From Mycobacterium sp. IDR2000157661 (GTDB lineage Bacteria > Actinomycetota > Actinomycetes > Mycobacteriales > Mycobacteriaceae): DNA of 64,000 nucleotides. Shown piece after piece: positions 35,916-45,308 of the stretch (position 1 is the stretch's first letter; every line of letters starts with the position of its first letter). The notes under the pieces were generated by a model, which was given only the letters and a program-made list of their open reading frames with translations, did not search any database and was not told the DNA's origin. Where the stretch lies: assembly GCF_022317005.1 (NCBI RefSeq), contig NZ_CP081006.1, forward strand, positions 3,906,001 through 3,970,000, in the 5' to 3' direction. The position numbers were made by a program, and so were the translations under genes.

Positions 35916-36809
35916 ATGACCAAGACATCCGGCTCGCGGCGCGTGGTCACGGTCCGAATGGCCATCGGCGGCAACGTGATCGAGCGCCGTAGCGTCGACG
36001 ACGTCGTCGAGGTCGTCGAGGCCCGCATGCGGACGCGGTCGGGTCGCAGCCTGGCGGTGGGGTCGGTCAACCTCGACCACCTGCATCATTTCGGCGACGA
36101 GAGCGCACTGAACCGCCAACCGGGTCCGGAGTGGCTGCTGCTTGCCGACGGCATGCCGATCGCGTGGCGCGGTCAACTGCTCACCGCCGCCCCGTGGCCG
36201 CGGGTGACCGGAGCAGACCTGCTGCCGCGCGTGCTGGAACTCGCCCAGCGATCCGGGTATCGCGTCGGGTTCCTCGGCGGCACCGCCGACACACACTTGC
36301 GGTTGACGGAACTTCTCCGACAACGGTTCCCGGACCTGGTCGTCAGCGGCACGTGGGCGCCCGAGGCCGATCAGGTCGCTCAGGTGTCACCCCACATCGC
36401 GGCGGCGATCCGGCTCGCGCGCACCGACATCCTGGTGGTGTGCCTGGGTAAGCCGCGCCAGGAGCGCTGGGTCGTGGAACACGGCACCGCCACGGGCGCG
36501 CACCTCTTCCTTCCGTTCGGAGCCGCCGCCGACTTCCTCGCAGGTACCAAACGGCGTGCACCGCAGTGGATGCAGCGTGCCGGTCTCGAATGGCTCTACC
36601 GGCTCAGCCGCGAGCCGCGCCGCCTGGCCCGCCGGTATCTGATCCAAGGGCCCGCCGCGCTCATCATGGCGATGCGGGCGCACGCGGTCTACGCACCCGG
36701 CACCTACTACGTCGCACCGGCGGAGGGTGGTCCGGTCAGGTATGCCCCACCTCGTGCCGAGTCAGTGGAGGATCGCCTGCCCGCCGTCGGCGCCGACCGC
36801 GCCTCATGA
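35916..36809 (+). CDS. WecG/TagA/CpsF family glycosyltransferase
   Basis: A 297-residue GT26 enzyme. Marks are LAVGSVNLDHLHHF, WLLLADGMPIAWRGQLL with the catalytic-region Asp, RVTGADLLPRVLELA and YRVGFLGGTADT, ending with PQWMQRAGLEWLYRLSREPRRLARRYL, the membrane-associating C-terminal appendage. Members add the second sugar to an undecaprenyl-pyrophosphate-linked primer. This points to a lipid-carrier pathway, although no priming transferase is in this window. ATG 35916 is 4 bp after the SAF gene stop. Confidence 0.92.
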   Translation: MTKTSGSRRVVTVRMAIGGNVIERRSVDDVVEVVEARMRTRSGRSLAVGSVNLDHLHHFGDESALNRQPGPEWLLLADGMPIAWRGQLLTAAPWPRVTGADLLPRVLELAQRSGYRVGFLGGTADTHLRLTELLRQRFPDLVVSGTWAPEADQVAQVSPHIAAAIRLARTDILVVCLGKPRQERWVVEHGTATGAHLFLPFGAAADFLAGTKRRAPQWMQRAGLEWLYRLSREPRRLARRYLIQGPAALIMAMRAHAVYAPGTYYVAPAEGGPVRYAPPRAESVEDRLPAVGADRAS

Positions 36810-38275
36810 CCGAATCGACTGTGGCCGCGCCGGTTTCCTCTTCGGTTCCGCCGTCTCGCATCGCACGCGCGTTCTCGATGCAGCTGGGCTGCCGGGCGAT
36901 CGGCATGGTGGCGTCGGTGGTTTCGGTCGCCATGACGGCCCGCTATCTCGGCCCGGATCGGTACGGACAGCTGACCATCGCGATCGTGTTCATCGGGCTG
37001 TGGACGTCGCTGGCCGATCTGGGGATCGGGACCGTGATCGTGCGGCGGGTGTCGTCCGGGCGCGGTGAACTCGAGCGCCTGGTCCGCGTCAACAGCGGTC
37101 TGTCCATGGTGTACTGCCTGCCACTGGCGGCACTGGCCGCCGGCGTCGGCATCCTGGTCTACTCCGATGCCGACGTGCGCACCATGATCGTGGTCCTGTC
37201 GGCGCAGCTGGTGCTGATGACCATGACGACGCGGTTCGAACCGGTGTTCGTCAGCAGCGTGCGGTTCTCCGCCGTGGCCCTCTCCGATGTCACCAGCCGG
37301 GTCGCGATGCTCGGCTGCATCGTGTGGTTGGTGGCAGGCAGGCACGACCTCATCTGGTTCGCCGCGGCGCAGCTCATACCGCCGGTGGTGCAGCTGCTGA
37401 TCCAGGGAACCGCTGCGGCACAACGTGTCTCGCTGCGGCCGCTGTTCTCCTTCGCCGAGTCCCGTGACCTGCTCAGGGAGAGTCTCGCCCCGATGGGCGT
37501 CATCGTGATCGCCGTCCTCTACTGGCGCGCGGACGGCGTGATCCTGTCGGTGCTCAGCACGCACTCGGAGGTCGGCGCCTACGGTCTGGCCTACACCATC
37601 GCCTTCAACGTCGTGGTGGTCTCGACGTTCTTCCTGAAGTCGACACTGTCGACGGCCACCGACCTCTATGCCCGCGACGCGCGGGACTTCGCGCGCTTCA
37701 TGCAGCGCAGCATCGAAGCGATGTACTCCCTGGGCGTGCCCGTCGCCGTAGTGGGCGTCCTGCTGGCCCCACCGCTGATCCGGCTGCTCGGCGACGAGCA
37801 GTTCGTCGACCGCGGCGCGCCCACGCTGGCATTGCTCTTCGTCGCCGTCGCACTGCGCTTCGTCACCGGCACGCTGAGCCAGGGTCTGTTCGCCTGTCAG
37901 CATCAGCGATTCCTGTTCCGGCTGTCGATCGCGACGCTGGCGGTGAACGTGCTGCTCAACGTGGTGTTGGCCGCCCCGTTCGGGGCCGTCGGGGCGGCCG
38001 CGGCGCTGGTGTGCACCGAGGTGCTGGGCATGGTGTGCGCGAGTTGGTGGCTGAGCCGGCAGTCCGGATACCGCACGCCGATCGGCCATCTGGTGCGCAC
38101 CCTGCTGCCCGCCGCGGCCGCGGTGGTGGTCGTGCTGGCGCTGTCCGGCCAGCATGTACTGGTTGTCGGTGCGGCGGCCGTCGCCGCGTACCTGGTGGCC
38201 AACCTGGTGTTCGGGCCGGTGCGGGCCTCGAATCTGATGGCGCTGGTCCGACGGGAGCCTGCCGATGCGAGGTGA
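36806..38275 (+). CDS. Wzx-type polysaccharide flippase
   Basis: A 489-residue membrane protein with about fourteen helices of the MATE-like polysaccharide transporter fold. The N-terminal RIARAFSMQLGCRAIGMVASV and TARYLGPDRYGQLTIAI are typical of Wzx/RfbX proteins, as is the mid-protein SEVGAYGLAYTIAFNVVVVS. It should move a lipid-linked oligosaccharide across the membrane. ATG 36806 overlaps the WecG-type gene by 4 nt and the next gene overlaps its 3' end by 11 bp, so translation is coupled. Confidence 0.92.
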   Translation: MTESTVAAPVSSSVPPSRIARAFSMQLGCRAIGMVASVVSVAMTARYLGPDRYGQLTIAIVFIGLWTSLADLGIGTVIVRRVSSGRGELERLVRVNSGLSMVYCLPLAALAAGVGILVYSDADVRTMIVVLSAQLVLMTMTTRFEPVFVSSVRFSAVALSDVTSRVAMLGCIVWLVAGRHDLIWFAAAQLIPPVVQLLIQGTAAAQRVSLRPLFSFAESRDLLRESLAPMGVIVIAVLYWRADGVILSVLSTHSEVGAYGLAYTIAFNVVVVSTFFLKSTLSTATDLYARDARDFARFMQRSIEAMYSLGVPVAVVGVLLAPPLIRLLGDEQFVDRGAPTLALLFVAVALRFVTGTLSQGLFACQHQRFLFRLSIATLAVNVLLNVVLAAPFGAVGAAAALVCTEVLGMVCASWWLSRQSGYRTPIGHLVRTLLPAAAAVVVVLALSGQHVLVVGAAAVAAYLVANLVFGPVRASNLMALVRREPADAR

Positions 38276-40253
38276 TGTGGACCGGGCCTACCTGCGCACG
38301 CCCGCCTCTCGGCCGGCGAAGCGCGCGGCGCCGGCCGGGCCGCGGTCGCTGGCGGTGCTCATCGTCAGTTACCGCAGCCACGAGCTGTTGGAGAAGTGCC
38401 TCGGGCAGGTCGCCGAGCACCTGCCCGAGTTGCCGGTCTACGCCTACGAGAACAGCGGTGACGACTACCCGGGCCGCCACGAACTGGTGGCCCGCCACCC
38501 GGACGTGCACTGGGTGGTCGGACCCACGAACGTCGGGTTCGCCGCGGCGGTCAACACGCTAGCCGAGCACACACCGCCGCACACCGATCTGCTGCTGCTC
38601 AATCCCGACGTCCGACTCCTCGGGCCCCTGACCCGCTCGCGGCTGCTGATCCATCAGCGCGGCGTAGCCGCGGTGGCCCCGCTGATGCTGGACGATCACG
38701 GTGCCGGTGGCAGGCCGTGGGACGTGGCGACCCGTCGCCGCACCCTCACTCGCGCACTGGTGGCCGCCGCTGGATACTCCGACCGGCTGCGTGGCACGCC
38801 GCTTTCACATCTGTATCGCAGCGCCCCCCGCGAATGCGAGGACGTCGGCGGTTACCTCTGCGGGGCGTGCCTGCTGATCAACCGCGACGCCTGGGACGAC
38901 ATCGGCGGCTTCGACGAGGAGTTCTTCCTCTACGGCGAGGAAACCGACTGGCAGAACCGCGCACACGCCGCCGGCTGGCGGGTGCTGCTGGCCGACGAGC
39001 TCGGCGCCCGCCACGGCGACGACCCGTCGGCCGCCGATCCCCGGCCGCCGATCCAGGGCCGGACCCACCACCTGCTGCGGGCCAACATCGCGCTCCTGCT
39101 CGAACACGAACACTCAGTCCATCACGGCGACGCCTACCTGGTCGGAACGACGGTGCTGGATCGGATGCAGCGCTCGAAGCGCATCTCGCGTCGTGCCGCG
39201 GCCCCGGGCCGCGACGCCGGTCGTCCGCACATCGTGATCACCACCAACCGGCTCGTCTACGGCGGCGCGGAACGGCAGAAGGTGCTGCTGGCCACCGAAT
39301 TGGATCGCCGCGGGTACCCGGTGACGCTGGTGTGCATGCAGCGATTCGGCCCGCTGGTCAAGGAGTTGCCGCCCTCCGTGCAGGTCGTGCGGCAACCGTG
39401 GTTCGCTCCGGTGCTCGACGGCGTTGCCGGGCCTGCGGTGCTCATCGGCGGCGACACCAACACCGAGACGGGGTTCGCGACGCTGTGGCGGGCGGCGGGC
39501 CGACACCGGCGCTGGCTGGTCGGCGCCCATGTCCCCCCGGCGGAGGACGGGCCGATCTACTCGCGCGGGCTGGCCGCTGCGATGCGCAGGGCCGACGGCT
39601 TCGTCGCGCTCGCACACCGGCACTGGGACCAGCTGGCCGCACACCACCGGCTGGGACAACGCTACTTCGTGGCTCCCAACGGCGTCGGCCACGCCGGACC
39701 GCCCACGCGACGCCCACGCTGCGGCCCGACGGTCAACCTGGTGATGCTGTCTCGCATCGTCGAACACAAGAACCCGCACCTGCTCATCGAGGCGTTGTCG
39801 GACCTACCCGAACTGCCTTGGCGGCTAACGATTTTCGGAGACGGGCCCGATCGCTTGGGGCTGGCGGCGCGTACTCCCCCGCCGCTGCGGGACCGGGTGC
39901 ATTGGCGTGGCTGGTCGGACGGCCCTGATCCGGCGTTCGCCCATGCCGATCTGTTGTGCGTGCCGAGTCGGTCCGAGGCTTTCCCGCTGGTCATCGTCGA
40001 AGCGATGGCGCGGGCCGTCCCGGTCGCGGCGTCGGGCGTCTGCGCTGTCCCCGAGATGCTCGACCACGGCGCCGCCGGCTTCGTCGTCGACCCGGTGTCG
40101 GTCGACGGCTGGCGCGGGGCGCTGGAGCGCATCCTCGCCGATCCCACGGCGCTACCCGAGGTCGGCAGGCGAGGCCATGAGCGAATGAGCGGTCGGTACA
40201 CGGTCGAGGCGATGACCGACGCGTATCTCGACGCGATCGGTGCGGTCCTGTGA
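38265..40253 (+). CDS. Bifunctional glycosyltransferase (GT2-like fused to GT4-like)
   Basis: A 662-residue two-domain transferase. The GT2 domain (about 25-290) has VLIVSYRSHELLEKCL, GPTNVGFAAAVN, LLLLNPDVRL, and GGYLCGACLLINRDAWDDIGGFDEEFFLYGEE, as in rhamnosyl or galactofuranosyl transferases. The GT4 domain (about 325-660) has ITTNRLVYGGAERQKVLLA, VNLVMLSRIVEHKNPHLLIEAL and the E-x7-E region SRSEAFPLVIVEAMA. It could add two sugars in sequence to the lipid-linked unit. Its ATG lies 11 bp before the flippase stop. Confidence 0.92.
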   Translation: MRGDVDRAYLRTPASRPAKRAAPAGPRSLAVLIVSYRSHELLEKCLGQVAEHLPELPVYAYENSGDDYPGRHELVARHPDVHWVVGPTNVGFAAAVNTLAEHTPPHTDLLLLNPDVRLLGPLTRSRLLIHQRGVAAVAPLMLDDHGAGGRPWDVATRRRTLTRALVAAAGYSDRLRGTPLSHLYRSAPRECEDVGGYLCGACLLINRDAWDDIGGFDEEFFLYGEETDWQNRAHAAGWRVLLADELGARHGDDPSAADPRPPIQGRTHHLLRANIALLLEHEHSVHHGDAYLVGTTVLDRMQRSKRISRRAAAPGRDAGRPHIVITTNRLVYGGAERQKVLLATELDRRGYPVTLVCMQRFGPLVKELPPSVQVVRQPWFAPVLDGVAGPAVLIGGDTNTETGFATLWRAAGRHRRWLVGAHVPPAEDGPIYSRGLAAAMRRADGFVALAHRHWDQLAAHHRLGQRYFVAPNGVGHAGPPTRRPRCGPTVNLVMLSRIVEHKNPHLLIEALSDLPELPWRLTIFGDGPDRLGLAARTPPPLRDRVHWRGWSDGPDPAFAHADLLCVPSRSEAFPLVIVEAMARAVPVAASGVCAVPEMLDHGAAGFVVDPVSVDGWRGALERILADPTALPEVGRRGHERMSGRYTVEAMTDAYLDAIGAVL

Positions 40254-41308
40254 GACCCGTTCGCGTGCTGTGGCTTTCGCCGTGGATGCGTCCTCTGGCG
40301 AGGGTGTATGTGGAGGCGTTGGGCCGCCGCGGTGTGCACGCGCTGCTGGTGACCTCCGACCAGCACCCGGAGTCGGGTGACGCCCGCGACTACGAGATCG
40401 TGCTCGACCCGCGGCTGCGGGCCGCCTCGACCTGGTCGCCGACGCTAGACGCCTACCGGCGGATCCGGCGGTGGCGAGCCGACGTCGTCGTCACCGAACT
40501 GGTGCGCGATCCACGCTGGATCGCGTTGGCGGGCAGTGCACCTCGCGTCAATGTGGTGCACGACGACCGGGTGCACGACGTCGCCGAACGCAGACCGCGG
40601 TACGAGAGCACGGTGTTCGACCGGTGGGCCGACGGTGCAGCAGCCACGGTGACATTCAGCGATTTCGTCGCAGCGGCCGTGCAGAACCGGCGCGACCTGC
40701 GGGGCGGCGATGTCTACACCGTGCCCCTCACCAGCGATCTGGACAGTCGCCTGGTGCCTCCGTTCGCGGCGGCCGCCGACCGCAGGGATTTCGCCGCGAT
40801 CGGTCGGCTGAACCCCTACAAGAATCTCGACGTGACCCTGCAGGCCTGGGCGGCTCACGTTCAGGGAAGCGGTTGGCGCGGAGACCGGATGCTGATCCTC
40901 GGAGACGGGTACGGTCTGAGGCGCGCACTGCCGAAGCACACGGTGTGGCGTGCCGGGACCTACCGCTACAGCGACGTGGTCGAGACCCTCGCCGCTGCCA
41001 AGGGGTGCGTCGCCCATTACCGAAGGGCCTCCCAGAGCGGCGTACAGGTGCTGGCGATGCAACTGGGCGTCACACCGATCGTCTCCACCGTCGGCGCGTT
41101 GGCGGAGTTCCAGCCGCCAGGGTGTCCGCCGATCGGCGTCGACGACGTCGAGGGGCTGGTCGGCGCGTTCGACCAGCTGGCCGACCCGGTGATCGCCGTG
41201 CGTCACGGCGTCACCGCCGCGGTGCACTATGCCGCGCACCACGCCGCCGACCGCGCGGCCGAAAAGCTCATCACCGTCTTCGACGACGTTCGGCGGGCCG
41301 CATCGTGA
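40250..41308 (+). CDS. Glycosyltransferase family 4-like protein
   Basis: A 352-residue GT-B glycosyltransferase. The N-terminal half starts RPVRVLWLSPWMRPLARVYVEA; the C-terminal half has DFAAIGRLNPYKNLDVTLQAW, MLILGDGYGLRRAL and ASQSGVQVLAMQLGVTPIVST, a variant of the GT4 donor site in which the second Glu is replaced (usual E-x7-E). The donor and acceptor are unknown. GTG 40250 overlaps the preceding stop, and the GTG of the next gene overlaps this stop. Confidence 0.83.
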   Translation: MRPVRVLWLSPWMRPLARVYVEALGRRGVHALLVTSDQHPESGDARDYEIVLDPRLRAASTWSPTLDAYRRIRRWRADVVVTELVRDPRWIALAGSAPRVNVVHDDRVHDVAERRPRYESTVFDRWADGAAATVTFSDFVAAAVQNRRDLRGGDVYTVPLTSDLDSRLVPPFAAAADRRDFAAIGRLNPYKNLDVTLQAWAAHVQGSGWRGDRMLILGDGYGLRRALPKHTVWRAGTYRYSDVVETLAAAKGCVAHYRRASQSGVQVLAMQLGVTPIVSTVGALAEFQPPGCPPIGVDDVEGLVGAFDQLADPVIAVRHGVTAAVHYAAHHAADRAAEKLITVFDDVRRAAS

Positions 41309-42417
41309 GAACAGATGTGATGCGGGTACTGGTGGTCGGGCCCGCGCCGGCCAGCCGGCTCAGCCGCGGCGGTATGGCCACCGTGGCCGCGTTGATGGAC
41401 GCCCACCCGGACCCCCGCTTCCGGGTCACCGCGATCGCCACATATGTCGACGGCGGGCCGTGGCGACGACTGTCGGTGGGAGTGTCGGGCATGCTCCGCA
41501 GCGCCTGGCTGATCCTGCGCGGACGAGTCGACGTGCTGCATGTGCATCTGTCGCACGGCGGCAGTGTCGTTCGCAAGGCGGTGCCGCTGCTGGCGGCCAG
41601 GCGAGCGAAGGTGCCTGCGATAATCCACGGCCACAGCTTCGACTTCGGCGGTTGGTTCGACACGCTGCCTGCGGGGCTGCAGCGCCTGGTACGCGCCGCG
41701 CTGCCCGCCGATCGCTGGGTGGTGTTGGGGACCGAGCACCGCTGTGAGTACGCAGTCCGCATGGGCCTGCCGGCTGATCGAATCGACGTGCTGCCCAACG
41801 CGATCCGGCTTCCGGCACAACCGGTCGAGCACATCGCGGCCGATCCCGTCCATGCCGTGATGCTCGGACGCCTCGGAGAACGCAAGGGCACCTACGACAT
41901 CGTCGCGGCCGTGCGGGCGCTGCCCGCGCCCGTGCGCCGTCGGCTGCGGATCACGCTGGCCGGCGACGGTGAGAACGTCGCCGTTCGCGACGCCGTCGCG
42001 GCTGCCAACCTGGCCGGAACCGTGCACGTCGTCGGCTGGCTCACCGAATCGGAGCGGGACCAATTGCTGTCGACAGCAGACGTTTTCCTGCTCCCGAGCT
42101 ACGACGAAGGCCTGCCGATGGCACTGCTCGAGGCGATGGCATGGGGGCTGGCGCCCATTGCGTCGGCGGCAGGCAGCATCGGCGAGGTGATCACCGACGG
42201 CGTGGACGGGTTGGTGGTCGAAGCGGGCGATGCTCGGCAGATCGCCGATGCGCTCGCTGCACTGGTCACCGACGAGACGCTGCGCCGCCGTATCGGGCTC
42301 GCCGCCCGGGAGCGGGCCCGCGGCTTTGCCCTCAGCGGCTGGTATGCGCGGCTGGCAGAGCTGTGGGCGTCGCTGGCGGTGACATCGGCGACCCCACGTC
42401 GCACGACCGCCGGCTGA
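41305..42417 (+). CDS. Glycosyltransferase family 4 (GT4)
   Basis: A 370-residue GT-B enzyme. It has RVLVVGPAPASRLSRGGMATV (acceptor-side loop), AVMLGRLGERKGTYDIVAAV, ITLAGDGENVAVRDAV, VGWLTESERDQLLSTADVFLLPS and the donor-binding YDEGLPMALLEAMAWG with the E-x7-E pair. GTG 41305 overlaps the previous stop (GTGA); ATG 41320 is the alternative start. It closes the plus-strand polysaccharide operon. The final 86 bp overlap, tail to tail, with the convergent polymerase gene. Confidence 0.92.
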   Translation: MRTDVMRVLVVGPAPASRLSRGGMATVAALMDAHPDPRFRVTAIATYVDGGPWRRLSVGVSGMLRSAWLILRGRVDVLHVHLSHGGSVVRKAVPLLAARRAKVPAIIHGHSFDFGGWFDTLPAGLQRLVRAALPADRWVVLGTEHRCEYAVRMGLPADRIDVLPNAIRLPAQPVEHIAADPVHAVMLGRLGERKGTYDIVAAVRALPAPVRRRLRITLAGDGENVAVRDAVAAANLAGTVHVVGWLTESERDQLLSTADVFLLPSYDEGLPMALLEAMAWGLAPIASAAGSIGEVITDGVDGLVVEAGDARQIADALAALVTDETLRRRIGLAARERARGFALSGWYARLAELWASLAVTSATPRRTTAG

Positions 42418-43801
42418 ACGCGAACGCGCTTCCCAGCGCCATGCCGAGGGTCAGCGAACTCGAGGGTTCCAGTGGTAGTGGGTCGACGATGCAGATGGCC
42501 AACAGTCCCAGGCACACCGCGGCGCTGATCTTGGCCGTTGCCGCTTCGCTGCGCAGAGCGCGCGCCACCGGAAGCAACGCGAACACTGCGAATGCGACCA
42601 TGCCCAGGACGCCCGCCTTCACCAGCCACCATAGGTAGAAGTTGTGCGCGTAGGTGGTGCCCAGCGTCGCGGTGAACGAGCCCGCCTCCCCGAACGGCAA
42701 TTGATAGGCGTATCCCAGTCCGTGGCCGAGCACGGGCGCATCGCCGATCGCGCGCCACAGGCTGTCGTTCTCGTGGAGCCGGGCCAGCGTCGAGGAGTCA
42801 ACGGCTAGGGCGGATGTCGACACGCCGCCGACCACCCGATGGGTGAACGCACCGACCTGATCGGCGAGCCAGCCACCACCGGATCCGTCCTGCAGCAGGA
42901 AAAGTGACGTCGGCACGGCGAGCGCGAGCGCCGCCACCCCGGTCACGGCGAGCAGGGCTGACCGCCGCAACGCGGCCCATCCGATGCTCGCCAGCAGCGC
43001 CACCATGGCGGCGACCGCTAACGCGATCAGCGTGTGCCGGGAGAACGACAGCAGCGTAACGATGAGCGCGGGGACGCCGAGTAGGGCCCAGTGCGAAAGG
43101 CGGGCCCGCCCGAGGATCTGGGCGGCCACGAGTGCGGTGAGCACGGTGAGTGCGGGTGCCTGGGTCGCCGTCAGGAGCCGGATCGCGCCCGCACCGGTCT
43201 CGGCCTGCAGGCTCTCGGCCCTGCCCGCCAACCGCAACCCGGTGACCGAGGCCGCCAGGATCATCGCCGCAGAGAACCACATGACCACGGCGACGGCGCG
43301 AATGGCCTGCCTGACCTGATCCGCCCGCACGATGAGGATGGCGAGCGCGGCTCCGGCCACCATCTCGACGAGGAATGAAGCCTCCCGCGCGACGCGCTCG
43401 CCGTCGTGACCCGCCAACATTCCCATCGCGGTGCTCACCGCGATCGCGAGAAGCATGGTCATCGGCGGCAGGCAGTGCGTGAATCGCAACCGCGCACGGG
43501 GGATCAGGAAGCCGATCGCCACCAACACCGCGACCTGGTGGGCGTAGACCGACACCGGCCCAACCACCTTGGCGACATGCCAGGACTCGGGCAGCGAGGC
43601 GAACGCGGCAAACAGCGCCAGCCACACCATCCGGTGCGCACCGGTCAGGTAGACGACCAGGCAGCCGAGGACACCGATCAGCAGCAGCCCCTCGGTCGTC
43701 GACCGGACCGCGAACACGCCGACGGTGAAACACCCCAGCAGCAGCGCCGTAGCCGCGGAGAACGATCCCAGCCGGGACGCCGGGCCTGCCGACATCCTCA
43801 C
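42332..43801 (-). CDS. O-antigen ligase/polymerase-like membrane protein (Wzy type)
   Basis: A 489-residue protein with about twelve membrane helices and a large extracytoplasmic loop (about residues 305-395). The loop contains RLHENDSLWRAIGDAPVLGHGLGYAYQ and YAHNFYLWWLVKAGVLG, the H-N-x-(Y/F)-L pattern of the O-antigen ligase/Wzy family. It should polymerise or ligate lipid-linked repeat units on the outer face. GTG 43801 overlaps the upstream Wzz-like stop by 4 nt; ATG 43795 is the alternative. It is the last gene of the minus-strand operon. Confidence 0.88.
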   Translation of the reverse strand: MRMSAGPASRLGSFSAATALLLGCFTVGVFAVRSTTEGLLLIGVLGCLVVYLTGAHRMVWLALFAAFASLPESWHVAKVVGPVSVYAHQVAVLVAIGFLIPRARLRFTHCLPPMTMLLAIAVSTAMGMLAGHDGERVAREASFLVEMVAGAALAILIVRADQVRQAIRAVAVVMWFSAAMILAASVTGLRLAGRAESLQAETGAGAIRLLTATQAPALTVLTALVAAQILGRARLSHWALLGVPALIVTLLSFSRHTLIALAVAAMVALLASIGWAALRRSALLAVTGVAALALAVPTSLFLLQDGSGGGWLADQVGAFTHRVVGGVSTSALAVDSSTLARLHENDSLWRAIGDAPVLGHGLGYAYQLPFGEAGSFTATLGTTYAHNFYLWWLVKAGVLGMVAFAVFALLPVARALRSEAATAKISAAVCLGLLAICIVDPLPLEPSSSLTLGMALGSAFAFSRRSCDVGSPMSPPATPTALPAAHTSR

Positions 43802-45258
43802 GCGTGATGGCCGCGAAGCGCGGCCGGTGTGGTGTCACCGACCGTATGCCGGTAGTCGGCCAGCGCGCTCGCGGCGTACCTCGGCAGTTTGGCGGCGGTC
43901 AGGACGGCCCCTGCCACCCGGCCATCGGCCGCGCGCATCTGGTGCAGCGCGGCCCCGACTTCGTCGAGCGTGGTGCGGCCGGAGCGGACCACCAGGACGG
44001 AGGCGTCGACGGCGGCGCTGAAGACGCCTATCTCGGCCGCGGCGAGTGCCGGCGGGCCGTCGATCACCAGACGGTCGAAGTTCGCCCCGAGCTTGTCCAC
44101 CACGGCCGCCAGTGCCGGCAGGCCCACCTGCCGTGGCCGGCGGACCGGGGTGTCGGAGGCGAGCATCCACAGCCCGGTATGGGACGTCGGCACGACGGCG
44201 TCATCGATGAACTGCTGATCAGCAAGGACATCGGACAGTCCCAGCCGTGAGGCGAGCCCCAACAGCTCGGCGACCCTGGCCGCTCGGGGGTCTCCGTCGA
44301 CGAGCAGCACGGTCTCACCGACTTCGGCGAAGGACAGCGCCAGGCTCAGCGCGGTGGTGCTGGCGCCGTCACCCCTCTTCGCGGCGGTGATCAGAAAGGA
44401 GCGGTTGTTCGTGGCGCCCGCGCCGACCAGTCGGGTGCGCAGACCACGGATCGCCTCATCGAATGCGAGGTCGGCCGGTTTTGCGCGGCCGCGGGCTCGC
44501 CTGCCCGCCGGTTCGGGGGCGCTGGTTTCCGGTAGCCGGGCGAGCACCGGCAGGCCGGAGGCCGCCGCCAGCGCGTCGGTGCGGCGAACGGTGCGGTCGG
44601 TTTTGTCGCGCACAACGGCCAGCGCGACACCGAGCAGGACGCCGGCGAGCAGGCCGAGCGCGAGGTTGCGGGCGGGAACCGGGCTGACCGGACGCTGCGG
44701 CACGATCGGCGCCTCGACCATGGTGGCAGTCGCGGTCACCACCTGCTGCGGGCCGCTGAGACCGGTACCGATCGGAACCGGAAGTGGTTGTCCGCCAACC
44801 ACTCCGGCGTCGAATTCGGGGACGAGGGCGGCGAACTGGTCCGCCATGGCGGCAGCGAGTGTGGCGGCACGCTCGGGGTTCGGATCGGCAACGGTCAGCC
44901 GGAAGACCGTCGATTCGGGGGTGTAGCTCACGTCGGTGTTCTCCACCACGTTTTCGGCGCTTAGTCGGCCGCCGACCTGTTCGACGGCGCGCTGTGCGAC
45001 TACGTGGCCGCCCGCCAGTTCGGCGTACGACGACAGGCGTCGCTGAGCGGCCTGCGTCCCCTCGAATGCGTCGTTGATCGTCACCGCCCCGGGAAAGGAG
45101 ATCAGCACGGTGGCCGACGCCTCATAGCTCCTGGTCTGCAGGGCAGTCAGGGCGGCGGCGCCCAGCAGACAGGCGATGACCGCCGCCAGGGCGACCTTCC
45201 AGCGCATGGCGATGATGCCGATGAAAGTGCGGAAATCCACGACGCCTCGAATCTTCAC
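43798..45258 (-). CDS. Wzz/CpsC-like chain-length protein fused to degenerate CpsD-like ATPase
   Basis: A 486-residue protein. The N-terminal half is Wzz-like: RTFIGIIAMRWKVALAAVIACL (TM1), an extracytoplasmic helical part, and ARNLALGLLAGVLLGVALAVV (TM2, about 195-215). The C-terminal half is a CpsD/BY-kinase-like ATPase with LLVDGDPR (Walker A') and RLVIDGPPAL (Walker B). The Walker A reads AAKRGDGASTT: the Lys that should stand before Ser/Thr (G-K-S/T) is Ala. No Tyr-rich tail is seen, so kinase activity is doubtful. GTG 45258 is chosen over TTG 45276. The stop overlaps the polymerase start. Confidence 0.85.
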   Translation of the reverse strand: MKIRGVVDFRTFIGIIAMRWKVALAAVIACLLGAAALTALQTRSYEASATVLISFPGAVTINDAFEGTQAAQRRLSSYAELAGGHVVAQRAVEQVGGRLSAENVVENTDVSYTPESTVFRLTVADPNPERAATLAAAMADQFAALVPEFDAGVVGGQPLPVPIGTGLSGPQQVVTATATMVEAPIVPQRPVSPVPARNLALGLLAGVLLGVALAVVRDKTDRTVRRTDALAAASGLPVLARLPETSAPEPAGRRARGRAKPADLAFDEAIRGLRTRLVGAGATNNRSFLITAAKRGDGASTTALSLALSFAEVGETVLLVDGDPRAARVAELLGLASRLGLSDVLADQQFIDDAVVPTSHTGLWMLASDTPVRRPRQVGLPALAAVVDKLGANFDRLVIDGPPALAAAEIGVFSAAVDASVLVVRSGRTTLDEVGAALHQMRAADGRVAGAVLTAAKLPRYAASALADYRHTVGDTTPAALRGHHA

Positions 45259-45308
45259 TGAGCGGGTTGCTGGCAAATCCGACGATCAGTATGCAACATG
45301 CATTGGTT

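Noticed and set aside
36707..38155. A 482-residue minus-strand frame opposite the flippase gene
   Set aside because: The plus strand encodes a Wzx protein with regular membrane helices; the antisense product has no hydrophobic or domain structure.
42332..42417. The 86-bp tail-to-tail overlap of the last glycosyltransferase and the polymerase gene considered as an assembly error
   Set aside because: Both proteins end with unconserved hydrophilic tails, and neither frame is broken, so a long convergent overlap is acceptable.
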